A DNA stretch of 64,000 bases. Source: Hyphomicrobium sp. Its GTDB lineage: Bacteria; Pseudomonadota; Alphaproteobacteria; Rhizobiales; Hyphomicrobiaceae. The DNA lies in contig PERT01000010.1 in the NCBI GenBank assembly GCA_002928955.1, forward strand, positions 1-64,000. Direction: 5' to 3'. The translations under genes were made by a program, and so were the position numbers. Within the stretch, counting starts at the first letter, position 1, and each line of letters starts with the position of its first letter. The notes beneath the pieces were generated by a model. The model worked only from the letters and a program-made list of their open reading frames with translations. It was not told the origin of the DNA and did not search any database. Positions 47,101 to 56,289 of the stretch are shown here, piece by piece.

Positions 47101-47878
47101 CGACGATGCGCGTGCTCTGCTCCTCGACGTTGAGGCCGAACGGGAACCGCGCCTTGGGCAGCAGAACAATTGCGTGTTCGGTCGGGTCGACACGAACAGC
47201 GCCCGTGGCGGTCACGACCAGATAGACCGGCGCGGGTCGCTGCGCCGCTTCCGTCGACCAGGACACCGTCACCCGATCGCCAACCGTTGCGCCGCCAGAG
47301 CGAGGAGTAGTGATTTCGACCCGCGTATTTGACAAGACGCGATCGATCAAGGGAAGCTGCTGATCGCAGCTCGCCGTCTCGGCCCACGGCCGACTTGACT
47401 GCGCGGTCTTTGTCTCAGTCCGTCTGAACTCGAGGCGCGAATGCACTCCGTTCTGTCGATAACCGACGACCTGGCAACCGCGCCAAACAGGCGTTGGTCC
47501 CGTGAGTGCGATGGCCTCACCTCCTTCGCCACCCGTGGTGCCTTCGACGGGATAGGCGGCAGGTGCGCAACCCAGCTTGAATACGTAGGCCGTACCCTTA
47601 ATGCGACCGCCTGAGATCCGGGCGTCAATAAGCTTCGTGCCCGGCGCGATTGTCTGCTTGAGCCCGTCTCTCGGCTCCTCGTAGTAGATGAACAGCTCGC
47701 CGCTCGTAGACTGCTCCACTTTCATTCGGGAGCCGTTGTGGTTCCATGTGCCGCTGAGGCCGGGTGAGGTCGTAGTCTGCGCGTGGACATTGCCCACCTG
47801 CACGACAGACATTGCTGCCAGAGCCATCAGCCATGGCAGTCGGTATAACTGGCGGTACGACTGGTTCCAGTCAGACAT
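44171..47878 (-). CDS. Giant exported caspase, propeller chassis (caspase B)
   Basis: This 1235-aa protein has a signal peptide (to NVHAQ), then a unique beta-rich cap (about 35-160, GTWNHNGSRMKVEQSTSGEL), a beta-sandwich (TVGDRVTVSWSTEAA), a propeller-like middle (RFSPTGRFVAFEATK), a pre-caspase module (GRIVDDEIVVWTDDALYDAS), an Ig-like segment, and a C-terminal caspase domain from about 985 with His1060 in FSGHG and Cys1109 in LLDACHSG. An EF-hand loop (DLDKNGMIEISE, about 1176-1187) follows. It ends TPWIARNLMVGDFSLF, a tail shared with two paralogues. GAGAG precedes the ATG. It starts 27 bp after the stop of caspase C and is surely cotranscribed. Confidence 0.88.
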   Translation of the reverse strand: MSDWNQSYRQLYRLPWLMALAAMSVVQVGNVHAQTTTSPGLSGTWNHNGSRMKVEQSTSGELFIYYEEPRDGLKQTIAPGTKLIDARISGGRIKGTAYVFKLGCAPAAYPVEGTTGGEGGEAIALTGPTPVWRGCQVVGYRQNGVHSRLEFRRTETKTAQSSRPWAETASCDQQLPLIDRVLSNTRVEITTPRSGGATVGDRVTVSWSTEAAQRPAPVYLVVTATGAVRVDPTEHAIVLLPKARFPFGLNVEEQSTRIVVPLYGGVPRTGKLSIELLTAGPQQVRAIGIGHAQPCRETRRGSRGEVALDVQAGRPSVLALPDADISTEPKRILSSDGARLLRVHPTWFQLIEMPGETEIARIEGKEPRFSPTGRFVAFEATKVPQEHQNAVWSVFGYADTVDGKVLNHVQGHAVLWDLKDSYLLTDRTFLGRFHVHSSIMSGHRPCDTGGGAGVQPLTEPGGGARFDLENSLFQVLDLINGDARIDQLPLVRCPKGSWNTAGQEGRLRALISSFENTTKAPVASYELDDGDALFNVVRNWQEHEHVIGRVREPKYLSVSDARIASLPKLRSFGSVTSALARSSGQVDQSATSQLREVTGVTWSTGRTKSLSFNNPAELLAAISSRWPRAADRFSLTLGRPELGDESCGMGEMSHYERVGDPISLGKGVVGAFEIGKATGAEWLLWKLCPNIGTESVVFYDNIHVISAGGIANFGPVYGNPIFKTFAQERLERLSSGDVGVWWFGDGLMLAVNKVTRTAELVQWSAKRTVRSWPQWPGTARLAEVMIDPTAKLLLQIDADGSFFIHRVSDGTVRLRGRIVDDEIVVWTDDALYDASVEGAQLVNVRLPGRSGSYAFHQFERTLRVPGLARKVLGGELLPKPAVQTPPVLDGRLETAEAGRIVGKAIVDAPNGVRAVHVYQDGVLTDRIEPIADPRNAPLDVARLPGARWATLLAIDGAGMASQPMGRDLGAPPSLGRISIVAIGVDTYTGSGLPPLHVAAADAGRLVDAVRTSASAAGRAVGKVKPLVNNLVTRASVLAAVEEVTSSAEPGETLVLSFSGHGVGDAKGQFYLAMHDTVLTDLKNTAISWPDLAESFRNFKGRVVVLLDACHSGMAGTQFFASNDDIAAQALAAMPSNVVLFAASKGREFSYESPSVGGGLFSLAVADVIAGRRAEHDLDKNGMIEISELLRGVKQKVIVYGRPAREGVAAQKGASEVGTQTPWIARNLMVGDFSLF
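44318..44353 (-). other. EF-hand calcium-binding loop in caspase B
   Basis: D-L-D-K-N-G-M-I-E-I-S-E fits the 12-residue EF-hand loop at positions 1, 3, 5, 6, 8, 9 and 12. It lies 67 residues after the catalytic Cys. Confidence 0.75.
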
Positions 47879-47905
47879 CAGGGCTCTCTATCTTGCTCGA
47901 GATGC

Positions 47906-50900
47906 TCAAAACAACGGCACTTCGCCGACCATCTGGTTCCTGGCGATCCACGGCGTCTGCCGGCCACCAGTTACCTGCAAGACCTCGCGCTTCACCGCGC
48001 CGTAGAGTTCCGCCAGCTCGATCGCGCCGTTGCCGTTCGTGTCAGTCGCCGCGCGGCCCGAGGTGATCGCGCGCAGGATGGCGTTGGTGAAGCGACCGCC
48101 CTCGCCGCCTGCTCCTTCCTCGCTGTCCTGCCGGCCCTTCGACGCGGCGATCACCGTGATCGGTGTCTTCCGCGCGATCAGCGACGAAACCACGTCGTCG
48201 TTGGTCGAGGCTCCACCGGCCGAGCCGGATCGACACGCATCGAGGAAGATCACAACGCGCGCCTTGGTGCCGTCGAGTGCGCGGCCGATCTCATCCCAGG
48301 CGAGGCCGGTGGCTTCGATGTCCTCCGGCGTCGAATTGCGTGCCATGAGATAGAACTTGCCATCCTTGCCCTGCGATCCGTGGCCGGCGGCGAAGATCAT
48401 GATGGTATCCTCCAGGGCCGCGGCCTTCACCGCCTCGCGAATGCGCGCGGTCAGCCTCGACCGTAGATCGACATCGTCGGCCAGCACCTGCGGGATGATC
48501 TCCTTGTAGACCTCACCCCCCAGCGCCTTCGATGCCTCCTCGAACGTTCGGGCGTCGCGGACGGCGCCGGACAACTGGTACTTTGGCCCCATGTTGTCGT
48601 ACCGATCGGTACCGACCGCGATCAGGTGGAGCCGCCCGGCCGGCCTCCCAGCACCGGACAGCGGCTCGGTTTGCGGAATACTCTCATAACCCTTGGAATC
48701 GATCGCGACCGCCGTGATCCACCGCGCCTCTGGCGGCAGTGGAAGGTCGAGGCTGGTGTCGACGCTCAACCCGGTCACCTCCAGTTCCCGCGACGGTCGC
48801 CCGTCCACGTAGACGTTGAGTCTGGCCAAGCCCACGTCCGATCTTGCCTCGAGGCGGATTTGGGCCGAACGAGACTTATCGGTCTTCGACAGCGACGCGG
48901 ACATCCGAATTGTTGGCGGCGGCGTCAGGTCAGGACGTTTCGGTGCGGGCTTTCCTTGAAGGATGGCGCGGATCGCGTCGGGGCGATCCAGTATCCGCGC
49001 GAACTGATGCACGGTACTGTAGCCCGCACCGCCGGGAAATCTGACATGGACGAAGTGCGCTCCTTCGGGTGTCGAAAGAAAATAGCCGTCTTCGTTGTTC
49101 AGGATCAGCTCGTCGTCGATGAAGTAGCCGCCGAGCAATCGGGCACCCGACTTGACGTTGAAAATCCCGATCCTGCCTCCCTCTGTGAGCATGACCAGCC
49201 GCGAGCGATCGCTGGCGAGGCGGATGTCCGCCGCGAACTCCGCGCCCTCGACATCTCGCATCAGTCCAAGGCGCTTGCCGGTCTTGATATCGTACAGGAC
49301 AATTTTTTGGTTGGGCATGGCGACGATCAGGACTTCGTCATCGGTGATCCAGCCGCGCGCGAGCTTGGCGCTGTTCAGCCCGAATTGCTCGACGTGGTCC
49401 TGACGGCCTTCGGTCAGAGGGACCAACCGAGGTGTTGAACCTGCGCGCTTGGTCAGTAGGCCCAATTGGACGCTTCGCCAGCCGCTGCCGCCCCAACAGT
49501 CCTGCTGTATGAGCCAGTGTCGGTCATCTCCGCGCTGCCAGCCGGTGCGTCCCATGATCCTACGCGGCGAAACGTAGATCCCATGGGAACCATCAGGCGA
49601 ATAGTACTGACATGCGAATTCAGCCGGAACATCCAACAGGGACATAGGCTTGGTGGGCTTATCGTCGCCGATGAGCTTGAGCAATTCGGCGACAGAGCGC
49701 TGGTATGCGGAGCTATTGACATGCTCACGCAACACGTCTGCCAAATCCTGGTCCCAACTTGTATCGCCTTGTAACGGAACCACATAGCGTTCGTTATAGA
49801 GCGGTCCGCGTAACGGCGACCTGGGGAGGTTCTGCTTGAACGTTAACCCAGAAAGTCGAGATAGACGGTCGGCGAACTGCCCGAAGAAGTCGGTGCTCGC
49901 CGGGCTTTTGCTCCGAACGGCCGCTCTCACCTGATCAAGGCGAGCCGCCGCGACCACGATGCTTGCTGGCTTCGTGTCTTTCGGCCGCGCGTGCGTGGCG
50001 CGCCTAGCGGACAGGTACTCGTAGTCCCTCAGATCGCTGGCGTGCTGCTCGCGGACTTGGCGGATCGAATCCGCCTTCGCTTCCGCCGTCGCAAACTTGA
50101 TGCGCTCTTCCTCCCTCAATCTCTCGTTCAAGTCGGGCGGGCTGTTAGGAACGTGCGTGAATGTTACGTCTCCTCCCAACTGCCACGCAAAACTTCTATT
50201 GCCGGCGGGCCGCTCCGGGAGTGGAAACGCATACCTGGGTGAGATAGACCGAGGATTGACTAGCGAAACCCACTTCGGTTTCGGCGGATTGTCGATATAG
50301 CTCTCTCTGTAGGCTACGCCCAAGCTATCGAACTCGGCACTTATGGTCGTATCACTAATCGTTGCATGTTTGCCGCCCTCCACCACCAGGACCACGGGCT
50401 TCCGGTCGACAAGGGTATTGTAGATCTGTCCGTCGCCCTTCCGTGGACCCGTCAGCACGACGCTGTCACTTGGCCCCCACGCCACTGGGAGCACGCCCCG
50501 CCCGATATAACTGCCGATCTCCTCGCTGCGAAATCCGCCGATAGACGTCCGCGAAACAAGGTCGACGATTTCGATCGAGTGCTTATCCTCGAGAAGGGCG
50601 GACACGAACCGCGCCGTTGGTGAGAATTCGGGATCGGTGCCGACGCGCTGGACGATCAGCTCGCCGCTCTGGAGATCAAGGACACGGTAGTAGTTCGAGA
50701 ACTCCTGCAGCATGTAGCGACCGTTCGCTGAATGGATCGTTCGAGATGGAGCCTCGAGCGTGAACTGATCCTGCACCACGATATGCGGCCGGCTCGGCCG
50801 GACGTCGAAGGACAGGTCGGTGCTGTCGAGTGTCGCGATGACAGCCCTGTCGCCGGCAAGGTCTGCGACGCTCCGTGGCTCGGACGACCACGTCGGAACC

Positions 50901-51793
50901 TCGATGAGGGCGGCACGGATCTTCCAAGGCCCCTCCACGAACGGCTTCAAGGTTAGCTTGCCACGGCGCTCGGAGCGATTGTCGTGGAGAGGCACGTAAA
51001 CCCGCACCTGATCGATGTCGTGCGCGATGCCGAAGGGGGCGGCTGCGCCCGGCATGAGCGCCAGGAATCCTTCACCCGCGAAGCGAACATCTCCCGGAAC
51101 TGACAGGACCAGGAATAGAGGTGTGTTGCACGTCGTCTGCAATGACGAGGCGAGGGACCATGACAATTCGAGGGGGTCGCCAGCTGCGACTTTTCTATCG
51201 CCAGATGCCGAGGCCTGTACCTTGATGCCGGCCGCCACGGACTCGGCGCGGCCGGACGAGAGGTGGCACGGCCGCGGATTGTCGAAGCGCTGCGCAGCCG
51301 GTCTGGCAACGGCGGGCCCACCTGCAAACGTCATCGAGTTGACTATGGACCGCGCGGCAGTTGCAAGCGTTGCTGGTCCGGATGTCGGGTAGACGACGGA
51401 CACGCCCTTCTTCGTGCCGTCACCCTGCGCCTCTACTCTGATGATGAAGTTGGCCTTGCCGCCGTCCGTGCCCTCGAGCGCAAGAACTCGCGGCGTAAAC
51501 TCTTCCCGGGTGATCTGCCGCCCGGGAATCGAATTGAGCTTGTCCCGGATGCTATCGAGCGAGCGCTCGGGCGGGAAGCGCAGCGTATCGACATTGAGGC
51601 GGCCGTCGCCACTCCGCCAATTCATCCCGTGTGTCGCCTGCGTCGACTTGCCCAATAACTCGGAGGGAACCAGCAGCTCGACGCCAGTTACCGGATCGCG
51701 CAATTGCGTCGTGTCGGCCGCACGAACCTCCAGAATCGCGGCACCGAGAGCGCAGGCAAGGACGAAAGCAAGCAGCATTCGACGCGACAACAT
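47906..51793 (-). CDS. Giant exported caspase, propeller chassis (caspase C)
   Basis: This 1295-aa protein has a signal peptide (MLSRRMLLAFVLACALGAAI, ending VRAA), a cap domain (about 30-155, GVELLVPSELLG, NWRSGDGRLNVDTLRF, VSVVYPTSGPATLATAARSI) seen in other rhizobial caspase proteins, a beta-sandwich (DPLELSWSLASSLQTTC), the propeller-like region (NGRYMLQEFSNYYRVLDL, EFSPTARFVSALL), a pre-caspase module (GYFIDDELILNNEDGYFLST), an Ig-like segment and a caspase domain with His1138 in FAAGHG and Cys1187 in FLDACRSG. An EF-hand loop (DTNGNGAIELAE) lies at about 1251-1262. The ATG has GGAGA upstream. It begins 70 bp after the CHAT1 stop. Confidence 0.88.
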   Translation of the reverse strand: MLSRRMLLAFVLACALGAAILEVRAADTTQLRDPVTGVELLVPSELLGKSTQATHGMNWRSGDGRLNVDTLRFPPERSLDSIRDKLNSIPGRQITREEFTPRVLALEGTDGGKANFIIRVEAQGDGTKKGVSVVYPTSGPATLATAARSIVNSMTFAGGPAVARPAAQRFDNPRPCHLSSGRAESVAAGIKVQASASGDRKVAAGDPLELSWSLASSLQTTCNTPLFLVLSVPGDVRFAGEGFLALMPGAAAPFGIAHDIDQVRVYVPLHDNRSERRGKLTLKPFVEGPWKIRAALIEVPTWSSEPRSVADLAGDRAVIATLDSTDLSFDVRPSRPHIVVQDQFTLEAPSRTIHSANGRYMLQEFSNYYRVLDLQSGELIVQRVGTDPEFSPTARFVSALLEDKHSIEIVDLVSRTSIGGFRSEEIGSYIGRGVLPVAWGPSDSVVLTGPRKGDGQIYNTLVDRKPVVLVVEGGKHATISDTTISAEFDSLGVAYRESYIDNPPKPKWVSLVNPRSISPRYAFPLPERPAGNRSFAWQLGGDVTFTHVPNSPPDLNERLREEERIKFATAEAKADSIRQVREQHASDLRDYEYLSARRATHARPKDTKPASIVVAAARLDQVRAAVRSKSPASTDFFGQFADRLSRLSGLTFKQNLPRSPLRGPLYNERYVVPLQGDTSWDQDLADVLREHVNSSAYQRSVAELLKLIGDDKPTKPMSLLDVPAEFACQYYSPDGSHGIYVSPRRIMGRTGWQRGDDRHWLIQQDCWGGSGWRSVQLGLLTKRAGSTPRLVPLTEGRQDHVEQFGLNSAKLARGWITDDEVLIVAMPNQKIVLYDIKTGKRLGLMRDVEGAEFAADIRLASDRSRLVMLTEGGRIGIFNVKSGARLLGGYFIDDELILNNEDGYFLSTPEGAHFVHVRFPGGAGYSTVHQFARILDRPDAIRAILQGKPAPKRPDLTPPPTIRMSASLSKTDKSRSAQIRLEARSDVGLARLNVYVDGRPSRELEVTGLSVDTSLDLPLPPEARWITAVAIDSKGYESIPQTEPLSGAGRPAGRLHLIAVGTDRYDNMGPKYQLSGAVRDARTFEEASKALGGEVYKEIIPQVLADDVDLRSRLTARIREAVKAAALEDTIMIFAAGHGSQGKDGKFYLMARNSTPEDIEATGLAWDEIGRALDGTKARVVIFLDACRSGSAGGASTNDDVVSSLIARKTPITVIAASKGRQDSEEGAGGEGGRFTNAILRAITSGRAATDTNGNGAIELAELYGAVKREVLQVTGGRQTPWIARNQMVGEVPLF
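48008..48043 (-). other. EF-hand calcium-binding loop in caspase C
   Basis: D-T-N-G-N-G-A-I-E-L-A-E matches the EF-hand loop consensus at 1, 3, 5, 6, 8, 9 and 12, in the same place relative to the catalytic Cys as in caspases B and D. Confidence 0.75.
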
Positions 51794-51863
51794 CGACAGG
51801 TCTCCGGAAATTCCGGCTCCTCTTCTATTGTGTACGGCGTCGTGGACCGCGAAGTGAGCACAT

Positions 51864-54800
51864 CTAGTGACCAACTGCCTCCCACCCCTTGCCTACTGCA
51901 CTGAAGGCGGCCCAACTCGCGGGGTGGGCTGATCGCTTGTCGGCGGATCCCGCGATCTCCCTCATCGCCAAACGAAGCATCTCGGCTCGCGCAACGCCTG
52001 CATTCTCAGCGCCACGCCTGAACATTGAACTGAGCAGCCGCACAGTTGCCTCAGAGAAAACCTCCCAATGTGAGACCAGTAGAGTCCGCGCACCGGCGTA
52101 GAAGAAACTCCGAGCTAGCCCAGACAACGCCTCTCCACCCTTGCTAATGGCCGCGGAAGTGTTGCAGGCAGACAGAATGACCCAGTCTGCATCCAGTTCC
52201 AGCGTGGCGATTTCCGAGGCCGAGAGAAAGCCGTCATTGCGGGCATCAACTTCGGCACCCGGTGATGGCGGCGTGAGTAGAAGACCGGGCTCCAAGGAGC
52301 CACCCACATCGCCGGGCAATGCTCCATGAGTCGCAAAATGCAACACCCGGTACTGAACCAGCTTTCTATCCAGAGATGCCTTGTGCAGGTGACCCTCGTT
52401 GGCGGTATCCGCAAGCCAAATGTCGGCATCACCCGCCCCGAGCAGCGATCCGACCGCGCACAGCTCCCCGACCGTCTCCGGCAAAGGTGTCCACCGGCGC
52501 AACCCCTTCGGGTCGAGCGCTCTGTCGCCCGATGCCGCACGCAACATCGACGAAGGCAGGCGCGGATCCACGGCCCGCGCCGCTTCAGTCTTCGAATTCG
52601 CACCGCTTCCGAGCTTGCATGTCGTCCAGTGCCGCGCGAGTTTGGCCCTGTCTGCAAAACTCGAGTCGGGACCATCCAAGAGTGGATTTCCGACGCCGAG
52701 ATACGCAGTGCCACCGCCGCTAGACTTGGCGATCGCCTGAAGGGCGCGCAGGGACGACAGCGTGGGCAGGATCGTGATGGGCTGACGGAGTCCAAGCCAC
52801 GCCCTAGACTTCGCGTCGTTGACCGGATGCCCCGTCGGCTTCTCGAACATTAGGGCATTGAACGCCAAGTTGTGCAGCGCTCCATCCGGGACGATGATAA
52901 GATGCTTGTCTCGGATCTGCGCTTCGAAAGGCGAGAAGATCTGTTCGTAGAGGCGGTGGGCAATATGCTGGGGGAAGCTCGGAAGTCGCGTGAGTGTGCC
53001 GCTGGCGGTCCATGTGGGCCCAGCTTCGGCACCGAGCAGTGCAATGCACCGCTCGCGCCGTGACCGCTGGTCCTCTCGCGCGAGGCGATGTTCTGGCGTA
53101 TCCGCAAGCCAATTCGATGGGTCGCGCCACTGTCCGATGTCCAGGCCGCACTGCAGCGCCTCGACGTCTTGCGCGACCGATTCTGCCGCGTAATCCCCCA
53201 TCGCGGCATCGAACTTGTCTGCGGTCGCAACCCAAACGACGTGGCCAGCTGTGGTCGAGTGTACGAGCACGATCGCGTGCTTGCAAAACTCGGCCGTCGC
53301 CCCCGCACGTGCACGACATTTTGCGTCCATTTCGCGCAACAGGCGGACCGCTTCATTGACGCCCAATGGCGCAGCCCTGACGAACTCGTCCAATTTCGGG
53401 TTCTGGCGCTTGATCTCGGTCCTCTTTGCCTCGACTAGCTGGTCGAGTTCGACGACACGCGCCTGCAATTGCTTGAGACTGTCCACCGCCAGGGCCGCCG
53501 GCTTGTTGGCTACAGCATGAAGATCGCGGCGTGCGGCCTCGAGCTTGGCCACGACATCCTGTCCTTCCCGGATCAGACGCGCCGCCGGCGTGGCACCTTC
53601 CGACAGGCGGGCAGCCATCTGGTAGATCGAGCCTGCGGCAAGCGTCGTGGTGGTCATCTGGGTGACCCAGAAGGCCCGCTGCAACGGATCCCCGAAGCTG
53701 GCCGGTGTGATCACGTGGATTTCCCGGCCGTCGGGCAGCTTCTCGGCCTTAGGCGTTTCGTCAAACATGCGCCTCCGCAGCGCTGCCGCAGTCGCAGTGA
53801 GAAGCTGGTCGGCAACCTTGCGGACCTCCTTGCGATCGATGCTCGCCGCGCGGCCGAAGCCGGCGGACCGCGTCGCAACCTCGTAGTAGGCGTCCAGCGC
53901 CTGCGCCGAGAACGTATAACCGAAACCAACGTCGTCGGTCTTGAGCGAGTAATACCCGAGTTTTGCGAGATGCCTCGCGTGCTCGATACTGACGGAGCCG
54001 TAGAGCTCGGCGCTTGGACCAACGTACTTGAGATAGAGGTCCCAAGCCTTTTCGGGTTGCTTGAGCCGATTGTGTATCTCGGCTAGCCGCTTCATCGCAT
54101 CCATCGAGATGTGATGGGACCGGCCGAACTTGCGCTCGGCCTCGTCGAGGCTCGTCTGCTGTTGAGCCAGCGCCGCGCGGCTGTTGCCCTCGACCTCGGC
54201 CAGTTCGGCCTCGGCCTCCCGAAGCCAGATGTAGTCCGGATGGTCCATCGTGTAGTTGCCTGCCCACTGCTTCTTGATCTCCGCGATCTCTCGCGCCGCC
54301 CGCGCCAGATACTGCTGACGCGCAGCTCGATCGGTCGTCTCCCTGGCCAGCCAGATCAGATTGAGGGCAAGCGATCGCCTGATGTTGCCGACAGTACCGG
54401 CGTCGGTTTTTCCGGCGAGCGCGGCCTCGAGATCCACGATCGCACCGGCAAAGTCGCCATCGACATACTTGAAGCTTCCCAACCTGATGTTGATCGTGGT
54501 TTCGATGCCGTGCCCTTCGATCCGGTTATGCTCGAGGACCCGGCGAGCGTCGGCAATCAGGGCGAAGGTCCGCTCGCGATCGTGGTGGACCGCATGTATC
54601 AGTGCGATCTCGTAGTACTCGAGCCAGGCGGGGTCGTCGGGTCTGACCAGTGCCGAGAGCATGTCGCGCGCCTCGTTGAGCAGCTTGAGCGCGTCCTCCG
54701 CCTTGCTCTGCTCGTAGTTCAGGTTCGCGAGCTCGATCGTGTCCCGGATCGCGGCCAATCTGCTTCGAAAGCTTGCCGTCCCCCTGGCAGGACGCTCTTC

Positions 54801-56135
54801 CGCATGTGCCGGCGGCAGAATCACCGCTGCCAGCTTCTGTCCGAGGCCCGCGAGCCTGCCTGCGCCAGTTCCACGTCCGCGATCCGGGTCGTAGTTCGTG
54901 CCCCGACAACCCTTGGAGGCACTGGCAATCTTGGCGAGCAGGTCTTTGGCAGCGTCATACTGAGCGCGTCCGCGCAGGTTTTCCACCCAGCCGCGTCCCT
55001 GCGTGAAAGCCTCCTGGTCGCATTTCCGCAGGTCGACGTCGATGGCCTCCAGCGCGTCACGCTGCACGCGGGCATATCTCGCATCGTCGCGGGACTTGGT
55101 GAAGGTCTTCCCGCAGTCTCTCGCCGTTCGATGGAAATAGAGGCGGCCAACCTTGTCGCGCGCGGGCGTCAGAATGCGCAGGGCAGCATCGCAATGCTCG
55201 GTCGCCTTGTCGAGTTGCCCGAGATCGTCATAGAGCTGTGAGATGTTGCTGTGTGCTCCGCCCAACTTGACGTCCATTGGTCCGAGGAGCTTCTTGGCCA
55301 GCCCGAGCGCTTGCTCGAGACTGCTCGCCGCCTCTGGCAGCTTATTCAGCATGCGATGGTAGACAATCCCAAGGTCGGTGAGTAGAGCGCGAAGTCTCTC
55401 AGGATCGGGCGTCGCGGTTCCCTTGACCAGTGCCACCGCGCGCACAAGATGCTTTTCGGCCGCTTCCGCAGCCTGCCTGTGTGGGATTCGGTCGACGTCG
55501 CGCTGCTGTCCGGCGAGCCTCAAATAGGTGTTGCCGATCGACCCGAGCAGCTGCGCCACGTTTGCTTCTATCTGCGCTCGATCCGCATGGCTTGGCCGCA
55601 GCGCTGTGAACATTCCGACGAAATTATCCGTGGCCTGGAGTGCAATCTCGAACTTTTTCGTTGCCGTTTCATAATCACCGGTGTCAGCGGCTTGCATTGC
55701 GGCAATCGACGATTCGATATCGACGAAGAATGGCTGGAACCGAGTGCCCAGCCGAATTGCGTCCCGCGCAAACTGCTCTGCTGCCCGGTCATCCTTGAGC
55801 CCCTTCGCGATAGCATGTGCATTGATGCGCATGCCGATCGGTGTCGTGTGTTCGATCGGGAATGAGCGATCCGCCAGTGCGATAGCCTGCCGCATGAGCG
55901 ACATTGCCTCGGCCTCACTACCCTGTCGTGCCTTCTGCATCGCCTCGTTGTTGAGCCGGATCGCCTCGTCCATTCCGGAGCGATCGCTGGCTGCCTGAGC
56001 ACGGACTTTGAACGACGGTGAGGACAGCGCCAATTCTAGGATCATTAAACTGATCAAGAGGCCGACGGCCGGCATTCTAAACACGAACCACTTGATCAGT
56101 TGCTTCAAACTTCTGCGCACAGGTGCATCTCCCAT
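51864..56135 (-). CDS. TPR-CHAT protease, exported or membrane-anchored (CHAT1)
   Basis: This 1423-aa protein has an N-terminal hydrophobic segment (PAVGLLISLMILELALSS, then KVRAQA) that could be a signal peptide or an anchor, a long helical tetratricopeptide-type region (about 60-850, for example AIRLNNEAMQKARQGSEAEA and LEQALGLAKKLLGP), and a C-terminal CHAT domain with catalytic His1270 in HFATHG and Cys1324 in LSACNTS, followed by GEALSGLARSFFYAGARTLL. CHAT is a caspase relative (clan CD). TPR-CHAT proteins act as regulated proteases in several bacterial systems, mostly cytoplasmic; export here is unusual. The start MGDAPVRR is chosen; the longer frame adds a Cys-rich leader. Confidence 0.88.
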   Translation of the reverse strand: MGDAPVRRSLKQLIKWFVFRMPAVGLLISLMILELALSSPSFKVRAQAASDRSGMDEAIRLNNEAMQKARQGSEAEAMSLMRQAIALADRSFPIEHTTPIGMRINAHAIAKGLKDDRAAEQFARDAIRLGTRFQPFFVDIESSIAAMQAADTGDYETATKKFEIALQATDNFVGMFTALRPSHADRAQIEANVAQLLGSIGNTYLRLAGQQRDVDRIPHRQAAEAAEKHLVRAVALVKGTATPDPERLRALLTDLGIVYHRMLNKLPEAASSLEQALGLAKKLLGPMDVKLGGAHSNISQLYDDLGQLDKATEHCDAALRILTPARDKVGRLYFHRTARDCGKTFTKSRDDARYARVQRDALEAIDVDLRKCDQEAFTQGRGWVENLRGRAQYDAAKDLLAKIASASKGCRGTNYDPDRGRGTGAGRLAGLGQKLAAVILPPAHAEERPARGTASFRSRLAAIRDTIELANLNYEQSKAEDALKLLNEARDMLSALVRPDDPAWLEYYEIALIHAVHHDRERTFALIADARRVLEHNRIEGHGIETTINIRLGSFKYVDGDFAGAIVDLEAALAGKTDAGTVGNIRRSLALNLIWLARETTDRAARQQYLARAAREIAEIKKQWAGNYTMDHPDYIWLREAEAELAEVEGNSRAALAQQQTSLDEAERKFGRSHHISMDAMKRLAEIHNRLKQPEKAWDLYLKYVGPSAELYGSVSIEHARHLAKLGYYSLKTDDVGFGYTFSAQALDAYYEVATRSAGFGRAASIDRKEVRKVADQLLTATAAALRRRMFDETPKAEKLPDGREIHVITPASFGDPLQRAFWVTQMTTTTLAAGSIYQMAARLSEGATPAARLIREGQDVVAKLEAARRDLHAVANKPAALAVDSLKQLQARVVELDQLVEAKRTEIKRQNPKLDEFVRAAPLGVNEAVRLLREMDAKCRARAGATAEFCKHAIVLVHSTTAGHVVWVATADKFDAAMGDYAAESVAQDVEALQCGLDIGQWRDPSNWLADTPEHRLAREDQRSRRERCIALLGAEAGPTWTASGTLTRLPSFPQHIAHRLYEQIFSPFEAQIRDKHLIIVPDGALHNLAFNALMFEKPTGHPVNDAKSRAWLGLRQPITILPTLSSLRALQAIAKSSGGGTAYLGVGNPLLDGPDSSFADRAKLARHWTTCKLGSGANSKTEAARAVDPRLPSSMLRAASGDRALDPKGLRRWTPLPETVGELCAVGSLLGAGDADIWLADTANEGHLHKASLDRKLVQYRVLHFATHGALPGDVGGSLEPGLLLTPPSPGAEVDARNDGFLSASEIATLELDADWVILSACNTSAAISKGGEALSGLARSFFYAGARTLLVSHWEVFSEATVRLLSSMFRRGAENAGVARAEMLRLAMREIAGSADKRSAHPASWAAFSAVGKGWEAVGH

Positions 56136-56289
56136 TGAAAACACTTCACAGCAGAACGCATATTTTCGACAGCAACAGGCCGGTGTCCAAACTCCAATGT
56201 TAGAATTCAATTTTGCCCCGTAGGCCACCTCAAGACGGCTTGTCAGTTTCGTCACTTCGGGATGCGTGTCGTCCAAAGGTGCCGGCTCG
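56136..56289. other. Gap between caspase D and CHAT1
   Basis: This 154-bp stretch separates the stop of caspase D from the start of CHAT1. It is the longest gap among the five upstream cluster genes and could hold an internal promoter. No gene is seen. Confidence 0.4.
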
